In this document: positions 30,708 through 40,779 of the stretch, piece by piece | Numbering within the stretch: position 1 is the first letter of the stretch | How the letters are laid out: each line of letters starts with the position of its first letter | Assembly: GCA_005656395.1 (NCBI GenBank) | Contig: SRSI01000043.1 | Span: forward strand, 124,001-188,000 | Length of the DNA stretch: 64,000 nt | Direction: 5' to 3' | DNA from: Strongyloides papillosus | Taxonomy: Eukaryota > Nematoda > Chromadorea > Rhabditida > Strongyloididae | Program-made: the position numbers and the translations under genes | The notes under the pieces: model-generated | Database searches by the model: none | Seen by the model: the letters and a program-made list of their open reading frames with translations, nothing else | What the model was told of the DNA's origin: nothing

Positions 30708-33329
30708 TCAGTGCGACTTGAAGAAAATTCGGAAAAGTCCCACTTTGTGCTTTCGGTTCTTCATTGGAGTTGCACAGTCTGGAAAGTTAACTATATTAGA
30801 ACCATATAATTGTAGGATAGGGTTCCCGAATTGGGATATTAAAACTGGAAAATAATTTTGATTTTCCCACATTAGGGCTACCAGCCAAAGATTGCACTTG
30901 TCGGTACCCGCTTTACGCAGTACTCTGAGTACTTGATTACATGGGGGAAATGCTATTACTTCCTCCTCAATTAAACCCTGCCAGTTGAATGAGTAGGCAT
31001 TTCTTCTAAACGCTCGGTCATCTTCAAATAACGTTACAAATTTATCACAAAATTTATTTTCATAAGATGCAAACAGATCAACCGAAATTATTACATTAAA
31101 TTTATTTAAAAGAAATTCCTTAATTTCTTCTCTTGCCTTTATAGTTAGAGTTGCTTCTGTTGGGCCTTGTAGGGTAACGGGCATTGTTCGGGAAAGGCGA
31201 TCTGCCACCTGATTGTAGGATCCTGGAATATGGTATAAGTTAATATATAGCCTGTGCTCGTAAAAGAAATCGAGTAGCTTTTCCGTCTCCGATGAGAGAA
31301 ATATTTTATTAACACTTCCTTTATTATGAACCAACGCTAGGGTAGTTGTATTGTCACAGTAAATGTTAACTATTTTATTATATGTATTTTGCAAAAGCCC
31401 GAAGCACGTGAAGGATAAGGCCATTAGTTCTTTCTCATTAATATGTTTAAATAATAAGTCGTCCGTAAAGTACCCTTGGACGCTTTGGGAAGTGTAATCA
31501 GGAAAATATACTATTCCTCCATAACTAACATTACATGCGTCTGTGTAAACCTCTATGCTCGCGTGGTCCTGATTATATCGCAGCCCATTGGTGGCTTCTA
31601 TGTTATTGATATACCATGCTAGACCTTGCCTAATTTCCGTTGTTATATTCACATACCTATTGTAATTTGGGGGAAACCCTATACATTTATTTACGGCGCG
31701 TTGGAGTGGACGTGCTTTGATTCTTGTTAAGAAGTTTGCATAGGATGAGAATTCTATCATGCCTAATAAGCTATAAAGTTGACGTGCAACTACCCTCTTG
31801 AGATTTGAGATGTGACGGGCTGCTTTAATAATGTTATCCAGCTTATCCTGGGGGAGGCGAAGTTCCTCTTTAAGTGTATCTATCACTAAACCTCGATATT
31901 TTATTATATATTTAGGTGACAACTCACTCTTTTTCTCGTTAATGGAGAATCCAGCTGCATGTAACAAATTCATGCAGTATTCGGTATGACGTGTTAACAG
32001 ATCCTTATCCGTATGAGTGATTAGAAAATCATCGTAAAATCTCGTCATTTTTATACCGTTGGCCCTTATCGTGGCGGTTAGGGTGTTTGTTATTCTATAA
32101 AATAGTCTTGGTGCTGAACTAGCTCCAAAGGGCAATACAAGATAAATGTATGTTTTATTATTCCACTTGAATCCTAAGTATTCAGTTTGATGTGGTCGTA
32201 CTGCACAGCTGTGGTATGCTGCGGATAGGTCAATAGAAGTTAAGAAGGCTTTAGGCTCGAGAAGATCCGTTACATCTTTTATCGACTCACATTTAAAACT
32301 AAAATGTTGTATGTAATCATTTAGTGAAGAAAGGTCTAGTACTAATCTCATTTTTGAAGTGGTCACTACCATTAGGGGGCTAATCCATTTGGAATTGTCG
32401 TGCTCTTTTATACTGTTGGAGCGGAGGAGATCTTTTATCTCATTTTCAATAAACTGTTCTTCTTCCTTTGAAGAGAATTTATTCTTACCTATCTTATGCT
32501 GTGTTGGCTCACCTAAGATACCTATATCTACACCGTTTATTATGTAATCAAGTAGCACCGTATCGGTTGGCGCAATCTTTTGCCAGAATGGTAGGCATTG
32601 GTGTATTGTATTGGGGGGCATGTTTGGGTTGATTATAACGTACCTTTCCGGCTCGATGTTAGCCGTATTATTGTAAGATCTTTTTCTGTTTTCCCTTTGG
32701 ATGAACGAGAGGAGATCCTGTGGTGTATCGGCCACATTCTTGAATAATGCTTCGGCATGCTTAGGAAGTATTGAGATTCTTTCAGAACTATCCATACGAG
32801 TTACCTTCTCTTCCATATCGAGAGGTACACTGGGAAGCCCTTTGTTGAATTTGGGTGAGAAGTTTCTAAAGGCGACTTCTCTACGTATGTCACTTAATCC
32901 GTCGACAACATACTTGATATTAATGAGGGCACTGAGTACGGCACTTTTGTTATCTCCTGTTGCAGCTTCAACATTGTGCGATAACATACAGACTGACTGG
33001 AGTAGGTGATCCTGCATTTTGGCAAGGTTGCTGTCTACTGACCTCATGTTTAATTTAGAGTAGTATGGGGTGCTGAAGGCGGGAGCGAGAAACTGGAGGT
33101 CTTGGTGAACGCCCATTCTATCAGTGATGCTCTCAATGGTTTCATGTGATATTCTTTTGCAGGAGAATATTTTGGATACCGCTTTCATACCTTGTTCAGA
33201 TAACGTCATTGACTTTTTATTGTGCAATAGAGCGTTGATAAGTTGGTCATCGGCACTTTCTTCTGCCGGCTGTTGAGTTGAATTGTCAAACAGACCCAGT
33301 ATTTCATTATTATCAGGTTCTTCAGCCAT
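30708..33329 (-). CDS. DIRS gag-like, reverse transcriptase and RNase H polyprotein (873 aa)
   Basis: Intact 873-aa ORF. Residues 1-230 are a gag-like region without a zinc knuckle. Reverse transcriptase spans about 290-480, with the catalytic Asp in SIDLSAAY (367) and the FYDDF box at 431-435. RNase H spans about 590-715, with Asp597 (VYTDACN), Glu634, Asp659 (YCDN) and Asp710 (VADRLSR). A C-terminal domain from 748 begins VDLFASYENKFC and contains FPPCNQVL, as in the tail found after RNase H in DIRS elements. No frameshift or stop. It copies the element RNA into DNA. The full-length ORF next to a single-stop recombinase means the copy is young. Confidence 0.92.
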   Translation of the reverse strand: MAEEPDNNEILGLFDNSTQQPAEESADDQLINALLHNKKSMTLSEQGMKAVSKIFSCKRISHETIESITDRMGVHQDLQFLAPAFSTPYYSKLNMRSVDSNLAKMQDHLLQSVCMLSHNVEAATGDNKSAVLSALINIKYVVDGLSDIRREVAFRNFSPKFNKGLPSVPLDMEEKVTRMDSSERISILPKHAEALFKNVADTPQDLLSFIQRENRKRSYNNTANIEPERYVIINPNMPPNTIHQCLPFWQKIAPTDTVLLDYIINGVDIGILGEPTQHKIGKNKFSSKEEEQFIENEIKDLLRSNSIKEHDNSKWISPLMVVTTSKMRLVLDLSSLNDYIQHFSFKCESIKDVTDLLEPKAFLTSIDLSAAYHSCAVRPHQTEYLGFKWNNKTYIYLVLPFGASSAPRLFYRITNTLTATIRANGIKMTRFYDDFLITHTDKDLLTRHTEYCMNLLHAAGFSINEKKSELSPKYIIKYRGLVIDTLKEELRLPQDKLDNIIKAARHISNLKRVVARQLYSLLGMIEFSSYANFLTRIKARPLQRAVNKCIGFPPNYNRYVNITTEIRQGLAWYINNIEATNGLRYNQDHASIEVYTDACNVSYGGIVYFPDYTSQSVQGYFTDDLLFKHINEKELMALSFTCFGLLQNTYNKIVNIYCDNTTTLALVHNKGSVNKIFLSSETEKLLDFFYEHRLYINLYHIPGSYNQVADRLSRTMPVTLQGPTEATLTIKAREEIKEFLLNKFNVIISVDLFASYENKFCDKFVTLFEDDRAFRRNAYSFNWQGLIEEEVIAFPPCNQVLRVLRKAGTDKCNLWLVALMWENQNYFPVLISQFGNPILQLYGSNIVNFPDCATPMKNRKHKVGLFRIFFKSH

Positions 33330-33402
33330 TTGGAACTTGATTCGGCAACGATTTTGTTAGATATTAGTAATAATAACGACAAAATTCAAGGAAAAGAAAA
33401 AA

Positions 33403-33520
33403 CTGATTAAATAGTGGCGCACCACCAAAACTGTACGGAATTCCGAAATTCCGTGCAAGAAAAGGACTAAATCCAAGGAAAAGACCGCGTTATGCAAAGC
33501 AATCTCACTACGTTAGTATC
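33403..33520. repeat. DIRS inverted terminal repeat, right
   Basis: 118 bp pairing with 29325-29442. It lies just upstream of the gag-RT start at 33329 and probably contains the element promoter (inference). Confidence 0.9.
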
Positions 33521-34451
33521 GACATATAATATATAAATAAAAGTCAAATTTTTATATGTTGAACTTTGGTATGAATTTTGATAAAGTAATATGTATTAAT
33601 AAGATAAACATTTATTATATATTACAATATTTGCAAATGCTTTTAAACGAGTAAAATAATTTTTTTAAAAGATTTTAAATATTAATTTAAAATTATCTAC
33701 AACTAAGAATTTTAGTTTATTGATAAATTTTGCTTTATTTTATCGGTAACTTTTATTATTACATATCTGTATATAGAAGATAAAAGATTTATTATATTAT
33801 TTCCTTACTTTTTAAAGAAATACCTTTATTGGCGTTATTATTTAACTAGAATATAATATTTATCATAATTTTTTTGTCAACATACTTTATTATGACATAA
33901 TTTCAATACAGTTAGTAATTTCATAAAAATGTTAAGCAAACTTTTTACAGTAGAAAGAGTTATAATTTCTTTAAAAGCTTTTTTTAGCTATATAGTTTGC
34001 AATAGATTTAATTTGTTATTATATAATTTTTATTAAAATAAAGGAATACATTAATTTCTTTTAACTTAATTGATTGATAAATAATAAGTAGTAAAATGTA
34101 TATAATAGTTATTTTGAGTATAAAAAATTGATTACTTAAATTTTTAAAATTGTAAAAATTTGATAAAAATTATAAAATGATATGCCTAAATATAATGATG
34201 TATATTTAATGTTGTTAAATTGACAGCAAAAAAACAAAATCTAATGACTATAATTTATTAAAAACGATAAAATATTAATATTTTACAAAAACATAATAAA
34301 AATCATATATCTTATATTTTAAATTGATTTAAGCACCAATTTTTTGAAGAAAGATTATATTATGCATGAAATTTGATGTAAAACAATAATTATCTTCATA
34401 AAATCAATCCAGATTAGGAATTTTAAAACACTTAGTATATTATAGTCTTTT

Positions 34452-34820
34452 TTAAAAAGCTTTTTTCATTTGTGATTCTATTTTATCACCTAGCCTATTA
34501 AATGCACTTTTAGTTTTTTGAGCTGCTTTCATTCCTTTACTTTTAACCTTATCAAATAGATCCTTAGTTTTTTCTTTCATTTTCTCCTAAAGAACAATTA
34601 ATAATACATTTTTAGAACTCACAAGTTCTTCTTTGATTGATCTCTTCTTTCTATAGACATAATATGTTGGTTCTCCCAGTGTAGTACCGAAATCACAATT
34701 ATACGTGCAACCAGGTGTTGTTGCATATGTTGTAGTATCATCTTAGAAACTGTATTGAACAGCCAAAAGTACAAGAATAGTGAAATATTTTATAAAATGC
34801 ATTTTGATAATATTTTTCAT
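34452..34820 (-). pseudogene. cationic peptide precursor 5, nonsense mutation in exon 1
   Basis: Exon 1 34623-34820, 36-nt intron 34587-34622 (donor GTGAGT), exon 2 34452-34586. Codon 26, Gln in all paralogues, is TAA (34743-34745), right at the end of the signal peptide. Everything after it is intact in frame: DDTTTYATTPGC.., RKKRS, and a 44-residue Lys-rich helix ending SQMKKAF. The single lesion indicates recent inactivation or an assembly or individual-specific difference. Confidence 0.8.
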
Positions 34821-35167
34821 TTTAAATCATTTCTTTTTATACTTGTTCTACAATATCTTCCTAAATGAAAAAAGTATTAATTATTTGCAATCTAAATATA
34901 ATAATCTAGTAATAAAAAATTAATTTGATAATTTTTTACGAATGAGTACATTATTAAAATCCATTTTTATTATGTTTGTCCTGTAAAATATATTTTCAAA
35001 ATATAAAAAAGTCAATTTTTTATAAGTTGAATATTTAATATAAACTTTCATAAAGTAATTTCTATTAAAATAATAAATATTTAAATTGAATTACATTATT
35101 ATAATTTACAAGTTTCCCAAATATTTTAAAACAAGTAAAATAATAATTTTTTTAGAAATATTTTAAA

Positions 35168-35413
35168 GAAAAATAATATAAGTTATTTGTTGTGGCGCCT
35201 GCTTATCAGAATAAAAGTCTTTATTTTAAAAACGGACTATAAAAGATACATAAAAGAAAAGATATTAATTAAGACTTACCCTCTATTTAGAGGTATAATA
35301 TTTAGAGATACAATATTTAGAACCAACACGCTAAAGTGAAATAATGACAAAAAGTAGGGGTTTATATAGACTTAATATGATGACAATTGATATGTCATCG
35401 CTTTCTTCTTTAC
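35168..35413. mobile_element. 246-bp insertion flanked by TTTAAA in peptide unit 6
   Basis: Flanked by TTTAAA at 35162-35167 and 35414-35419. The paralogous units have one uninterrupted TTTTAAATATT here, so this is an insertion with a 4-6 bp target duplication. On the minus strand it contains TCTATATAAACCCC and, further on, AATAAAG before GCGCCACAACA. This order fits a solo LTR; a TTAA-specific non-autonomous element is the alternative. Confidence 0.55.
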
Positions 35414-36276
35414 TTTAAATATTGGTTTCAAAATTATCTACTACTAAGAATTTTAGGATTTTGATAAATTTAGATTTATTTGACCGGTAACTTTTATTAT
35501 TATATATCCGTATAAAGAGGATAAAACAATAATTATATTATTTTCTTGGTTTTTAAAAAATTACTTTACTGGCGTAATTATTTAACTAAAATATAAAATT
35601 CATTTTATATTTTTTATCACCATACTTCATTGTAAAAAAATTCTTTACAGGTACCTATTTCATTGAAATTTGAAACAAACTGTTTACAGTAAAGATAAAA
35701 TTTTTAAAAAATATGATTTTTCTATAAAGTTTATTTGGACGACTTTTTAGGGAAATATCACAAAGCCAAAAAATCTCTTAACAAAAATTAATAATTCTAT
35801 CTAAAAATCTACTAATCCGTCCCTCTTTTTAACACCTTTTTTTTAATTTCATCAAATTTTATAATTCGCTTTAAGATAGATAAATATAACATTCTTTCTT
35901 TCTGTAAATAGGGTTTTAATTTGTTGAAATGCTTTTTTTAACTACAGAGTTTCAATAGATTTAATTTGTTATTGTATAATTTTTTTAGTAAAACAAAGGA
36001 ATTCATTTATTTCTTTGAACTTAATTGATTAATCAATAAATAGTAATAAAATGTAATTATTAGTTATTTAGAAGTATATAAAAAATTAATTACTTAAACT
36101 TTTAAAATTTTTATAAATTTTGTGAAATCTATAGAATGATATGCATAAATATGGTATTGAATAATTAGTTTTGTTGTATTATAAGCAAAAATATAAAATC
36201 TAATGACCATAATTTATTGAAAAAACGATAAAATACTAATATTTTACATAAACATAATAAAATTATATATCTTATA

Positions 36277-37724
36277 TAGCAACCTGCACAATTTTTTCAC
36301 CAAAATTTCAAACTGCTCCTAACATGCTAAAAATTGGTATGTAGGGAGAGTTTAATGGGCTGATTACATATTTGAAATAATATTTCAAAAATATTAACTG
36401 TAAACACCCAAACATGGGAGTAAACAAAATTTTCGCGTAGGGATGAAATGTTACAGAGGCGCCATTCCAACTATCTTTAGAAAAATACATTATTTGTTTA
36501 CATGTAATATATTTAAGTAAATAAACAATTATTTACGAATTAAAAAAAGTAATGTTGATTGCTGAGGAACTTAAGAAAGTGATTTTTTAAAAAAATGCAA
36601 AAAAACTTTTGAAAAATAAATTTTAAATAACAAACTATATTGCCAATAAAAAATAATATTTATTGAACCCCCCAGGCTACCTATGAATATGGTCAATAGT
36701 TCATTTTGTAGCCTAGACTTTATTCTTCAATCCGATCTGACAGATTCTTAATATCTCGTTTTAAAATTGAGTTATTAATTTTTAAAAAAAATTTACATTA
36801 CCTAATTGTTGACAGAAAACAATAATTATTGAAGCCCCCAGACTACCTATGAATATGGTCAATAGCTCATTTTGTAGCCAAGACTTTATTCTTCAATCAC
36901 GTCTAACGGATTTTTAATATCTCGTTTTAAAATTGAGTTATTAATCTTTAAATATTGTTTTTTCAATTTTTGACGTACTTGACTGTTGATAGAAAATAAT
37001 ATTTATTGAAGTTCTCAGACTACCTATGAATATGGTTAATAGCTTATTTTGTAGCCAAGGGTTAATTCTTTAGTTTGATCTGACGGGGTTTTTAATATAT
37101 GTCTTTATTAGGGAGATATTTATTTTTGAATAATTTTTTTGCAACATTTTTTTTTGTAAAATTACCCTAAATTGTCGACACAAAATATTTGATTTTGAGA
37201 CTCCCAGACAACCTATGAAGACAGTTAATGCTCCATTGGATAGCCAAGACCTTCTTCTACAAACGCATGGAGGAGATTTTTAATATCTGTCTTTATTAGG
37301 GAGATATTTCTTTTTGAATAATTTTTTTGCAATATTTTTTTTATAAAATTACCCTAAATTGTCGACACTAAATATTTGATTTTGAGACTCCCAGACTACC
37401 TATGAATATGGTTTGTATTTCATTGGATAGCCAAGACATTCTTCTAAAAACGCATGGAGGCGATTTTTGATATTTGCCTTTTTAAGAAAAATATGAGTCA
37501 AATAGTTAAATGCCAAAAAAATGTTTTCAATGTTTTTCTGCAATTTTTATATTTCTAGATTCAGATTTTTATACTGATTACGAATATCATATTTATTTTT
37601 TATAGTTTTTGTTTATTTAAATGTTATTCATAGTTATTTACGGTTAAAAAAGGGGTGCATTTTTCATCTACTTTTTTATGTTGGAACAACGTTTTTCCAA
37701 AATACAGGATTGTGCAGGTTGCTA
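36277..37724. mobile_element. 1.45-kb TIR element with TA target duplication and internal repeats
   Basis: Starts TAGCAACCTGCACAAT and ends with its exact reverse complement, 16 bp including the flanking TA. It is inserted in the CTTATATTT site that is intact in the other peptide units. TA duplication is typical of Tc1/mariner-superfamily and related cut-and-paste elements. No transposase ORF is seen, so it is non-autonomous. A truncated relative lies at 21688-22252. Confidence 0.75.
36655..37480. repeat. five ~165-190-bp tandem repeats inside the TIR element
   Basis: Each unit carries a CCCAGACTACCTATGAATAT-like block (near 36671, 36837, 37014, 37203 and 37390), then CATTTTGTAGCCAAGACTTT-like and TTTTTAATATCT-like blocks. 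The first three and the last two units form two subfamilies. The truncated relative has a single unit. Confidence 0.75.
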
Positions 37725-38516
37725 ATTATATATTCAAATTATTGTATCAATTGTTATTATTTAATTATTGTATTTTATTAAATAAACAGTTTTTCCCTTT
37801 TATCTTATAATGTCGGTTTCTCAAAATTTAGAAACCTTAATGACAACTCATAACATACAAAAAGTTTAAATTAAATTTAAAAAGCATTTAAGTGATCAAA
37901 GATTATGGTGTCGTTTTATACTGCATTTTATAGAAATTGCATATGCAAAAAACTAAAAATGTTTGTATAGTCAATTGAAAAAGAAATAGCATTATCTACT
38001 AGTTCTTTTAAATTATAACAAATATCTAAATTTGTAAAAAACAAAATTATTAAATGAATTGAGTGCGCGACCGGTATAAAAAATATTTTTTTTCGAATAT
38101 TAAAATTTTTAAATAAAAATTATAGGTCATGCGGATAAATCAACTGATTATTTTGTATATTTTTAATGTTTTAATACCAAAGTATCATCTAAGAACGTTT
38201 GGTCTGAAACATATTGGAACTTTAAATATGAATTATAAAAACAGTAAATTATTATTGCTTTTTCAAATTTTTTTTAAGTTAAGTGATAAAAATTCCTGAT
38301 TTTACATAAATATTTTTGACATATTCTTTTCAAAAAAAATTTGTTGAAAAGAGTGCATGACATAACTTTTTATCTTAAATTAATGAAGTATTTTAAATTT
38401 TAATTTACTTCTACAGAATCGGGTCCGGCAGGCGGTGTCGAAATGACACTCAAAAAAGCTCTATGTTAGGTTTACCTTAATTAAAAAAAACACGTAATTA
38501 TTAAAATAATAATCGC
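37725..38516. other. AT-rich DNA, nothing assigned
   Basis: About 800 bp without ORFs. A small patch near 38418-38455 (CGGGTCCGGCAGGCGGTGTC) is strikingly GC-rich for this region and may be the edge of an unrecognised element. Confidence 0.4.
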
Positions 38517-38705
38517 CTAAATACAATTTTCTCTAAAAACGTTAGTTGATGATATGATAACCTTTCTTTGAACACATTCACACCAGTTAGGTTTTAAAAA
38601 AGTACTATTAGGAACCAGAGAGCAGCTACCATAAGATGCATAAATGAGTGAAGCTAACAAAAATATATTATGTATGCTAATAAAAGTCATTTTATTATTT
38701 AGCAA
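38517..38705 (-). CDS. possible small secreted Cys-containing peptide (62 aa)
   Basis: ATG-initiated ORF. From the second Met it reads MTFISIHNIFLLASLIYASY, a convincing signal peptide, followed by a ~37-residue part with four Cys (GSCSL, WCEC, ENC). Unidentified. It lies between decayed sequences and could itself be a relic or a first exon. Confidence 0.35.
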   Translation of the reverse strand: MLNNKMTFISIHNIFLLASLIYASYGSCSLVPNSTFLKPNWCECVQRKVIISSTNVFRENCI

Positions 38706-38871
38706 TTTAAATAATTATTCTATACTTTTAGACATCTAATTTTTGGTAAGAAATAGATTAATATTTCATAGATCTGTAGTGTAAATAAATATTATGATAT
38801 AACTGATAAATCAAAGGAAAAAAAAACATCATTAGATGATTTTTTATTATAAAAGCAAAATTTCAATCTTA

Positions 38872-39447
38872 AGCTTTTCCTCCCCGTACTTCTAAATGAA
38901 GATTTATAGAGTGAACAGTCGTAGTAGAATAAATATAATACATGAATTTATATGCAGCATCAGGCTTCAAGGGATTCATAATAAAGGAATATTTTGAAAG
39001 ATATATAGTAATTGATATCTTCTCCGACTTTAAAAGGGCACGTTGTATTATCAGCACATAAATCACCTGTGTTTATGAAGCTATACGTTGGTAATAAAAG
39101 CCAAGTACAGTCGAATTGAGTAGTCCATTGTGAGATATATGTATCAAATTCTAAATCCGTTGCTATATCATCAAGATTTTCTAAAGTTACATCAATTTTA
39201 TACGATTTGGTAAAGTCAAACGGATAATTTGAAGATACTTAAAAATATTTTATTACTTGTTTTCATTATATTTAATTTTACCATTTATAGCTGACAATTT
39301 TAAATCGGTTACATTTAAAAAGCGGTTATCAGTGTAATACCAATGAAGTTTTGTATCAGTTCCATTTGCAAATTCTGTGCATCACTTAGTAAATGAGGAA
39401 TAAACAATTAAAAAAATAGCGAAACGTGATAATTTAGAATATTCCAT
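38872..39447 (-). pseudogene. decayed secreted protein gene, possibly ML/NPC2-like lipid-binding
   Basis: From the ATG at 39447 the frame reads a signal peptide (MEYSKLSRFAIFLIVYSSFT), then hits TGA. The same frame continues (CTEFANGTDTKLHWYY…) to a 44-nt intron (39238-39281) and a second exon with ..PFDFTKSYKIDVTL.. and GDLCADNTTCPFKVGEDI. A one-base frameshift near 39015 moves into the frame that ends ..SINLHLEVRGGKA. The C-x5-CP-x3-G pattern and β-strand composition resemble MD-2-related lipid-recognition (ML) domains; this assignment is tentative. One stop plus one frameshift make it a pseudogene. Confidence 0.45.
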
Positions 39448-39730
39448 TTCTATATTGTTATACCAGTCAATGAAACATCTTTTTATATTTTTATCTTTAC
39501 TGTAGTTAAACTGATAACTTTAAAACTATTTGATAACACGTTATGATATTTTCTTGAACATTGGGAAAATTATGTTATATTAATAGTTCAAACTTTTCTA
39601 AAATGCAGTTATGCTACTTTTTTTTATCTACAATATAATTTTGAAATCATAATGCATATTTTTAAAATTATTAAGTAGTTTATCAAACATTCTAGGTGAT
39701 TTTATAAAGACAATGATGAATTTTACTTAT

Positions 39731-39908
39731 AGTAAATTTTTTATTGATATAAACCCTGGAATAAAATACAATTAGAAAATTACATAAACCGATATAATAA
39801 TTAATTATAATAAATTCCAGGTTAAATAGTTTTGGGAATGGTCAGTGAGCCATTCCAACTCCCTCTTCGAGACCCAGAACCTGAATCGTTTGGATTAATG
39901 TTTTTACT
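39731..39908. mobile_element. ~180-bp MITE-like repeat, copy 2 (inverted)
   Basis: Near-identical inverted copy of 29087-29267, ends AGTAAA..TTTACT. Flanked by TTAT on both sides, a possible 4-bp target duplication. It shows the repeat is independent of the DIRS element. Confidence 0.68.
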
Positions 39909-40017
39909 TTATTAACTTTCAATAAAAAAATTATAAGTTAGAGAAATGTCATTGTGTATGCTAGAAAAAATATATGAAAATTTTTTACATAATTTAAAAA
40001 TCTTAGGAAGTTATATA

Positions 40018-40184
40018 TGTAACGCCCCCAGAAGGCGTTACTCAAAAAACCAATATAAATACCAAGACACATTCACTTTATGTGTGAGATATTGAACATA
40101 AAATATTGTACCGAAGTTCTATTAATAAAAAGTTTATTTTATACATTTCGTTTTCATATCATCCGAGGATAGCACCTCGTTAAA
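40018..40184 (+). mobile_element. possible solo LTR (TGTAACG...CGTTA)
   Basis: Starts TGTAACGCC inside a perfect 8-bp hairpin (GTAACGCC 40019-40026 with GGCGTTAC 40034-40041). It contains a TATAAATA box near 40054 and AATAAAAA near 40125, and ends near CGTTA, the complement of its start. This order of signals suits a solo retrotransposon LTR. No target duplication can be made out, so confidence is low. Confidence 0.4.
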
Positions 40185-40486
40185 AAAGCTTATATATATA
40201 CATGTTTAGAAATAATTTTAAAAAATTGTAGATATTTTTTTATCAACCATAAGCCATGCCTGGTAGATCTGACATTTCTGAGTCCATCATTCCCACACAC
40301 AAGAGGTTTTTTCATAATTTTAAGGACCAATTTCATCAAAAAGAATCATTTGTATCAAATAATGGGCCATTTTAAAATTATATTTTAATTTTTTAATATA
40401 TATAATTGTTTTAAGCTTTATAAATATTTTCATAGTTTTAGTGGAGTTTTATTTTCCCGGTAGTAAGAAGGAGGGCATTTCTTATT

Positions 40487-40577
40487 AAGTCCTTGCTAAG
40501 GAGTGAATCATTCCTGCACAAGGAAAAAATATTTCTTAGCAAGGACTTGTTAAGGAAAATTTATATTCTTAACAAGG
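40487..40577. repeat. nested inverted repeats of CCTTGC/TTAAGG type
   Basis: AAGTCCTTGCTAAG (40487-40500) is exactly complementary to 40535-40548. A second stem, CTTGTTAAG (40546-40554) with CTTAACAAG (40568-40576), follows directly. The ORF 40493-40747 across this block has no support as a gene. Confidence 0.6.
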
Positions 40578-40779
40578 AATTTAAAATTTTAAAATTAAAA
40601 ATGAAATGTCAATCTATTTCAAACCCCGCTGTTTGTAGGTATTTATTATTCAATGATAGAGGATTAATTCTACCACGTATACGTATAACATCATGCGGCA
40701 CACAATTTTCAACTCTAGATGAATCATTGACTACTAATGCTTTTTGACCTTACTAATGTACCTGAAATTAAACGAAATT

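Larger units (their letters stand above)
29267..33529 (-). mobile_element. DIRS-type tyrosine-recombinase retrotransposon
   Basis: A 4.26-kb element, transcribed on the minus strand, with gag-RT-RNase H in one ORF and a tyrosine recombinase ORF after it. It has 118-bp inverted terminal repeats (29325-29442 and 33403-33520) and an internal complementary region (29679-29780). That region joins the complements of both outer ends, 29267-29330 and 33498-33529. This layout is diagnostic of the DIRS order, which integrates through a circular intermediate using the recombinase rather than an integrase. Base composition is clearly less AT-rich than the host array, which suggests a recent arrival. Uninterrupted paralogous units give the empty site. 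Confidence 0.92.
23195..36276 (-). repeat. tandem ~1.5-kb units carrying cationic-helix peptide genes
   Basis: Six unit starts, recognisable by a conserved AAT/TA-rich block ending TTTTCTTAGTTTTTAAAAAA or similar, near 23200, 24870, 26305, 27830, 33780 and 35520. Peptide starts at 24238, 25874, 27384, 28886 and 34820 are about 1.5-1.6 kb apart once the 4.4-kb insertion in unit 4 is removed. Unit 6 is cut by a TIR element at 36277 and has no gene. Conserved non-coding blocks include ATTATGCATGAAATTTGATG just downstream of each gene. Confidence 0.85.

Noticed and set aside
32359..33009. Plus-strand ORFs inside the DIRS gag-RT region
   Set aside because: Shadows of the 873-aa polyprotein.
24008..34622. 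Peptide precursor ORFs ending ..LLTVL or ..LLIVL with a stop (read as truncated pseudogenes)
   Set aside because: The apparent C-termini are translations of a conserved 36-nt intron; GTAAGT..TTTAG splicing joins an intact second exon.
36308..36490. 60-aa ORF in the TIR element
   Set aside because: Low-information ORF inside a non-coding repeat; not preserved in the related copy at 21.7 kb.
36655..37480. CRISPR-like or satellite-only interpretation of the 180-bp repeats
   Set aside because: Units are directly abutting, diverged, and lie inside a TIR-bounded element in a eukaryotic genome.
40493..40747. 84-aa ORF near 40.5 kb
   Set aside because: Its first part is the inverted-repeat block; composition and context do not support a gene.
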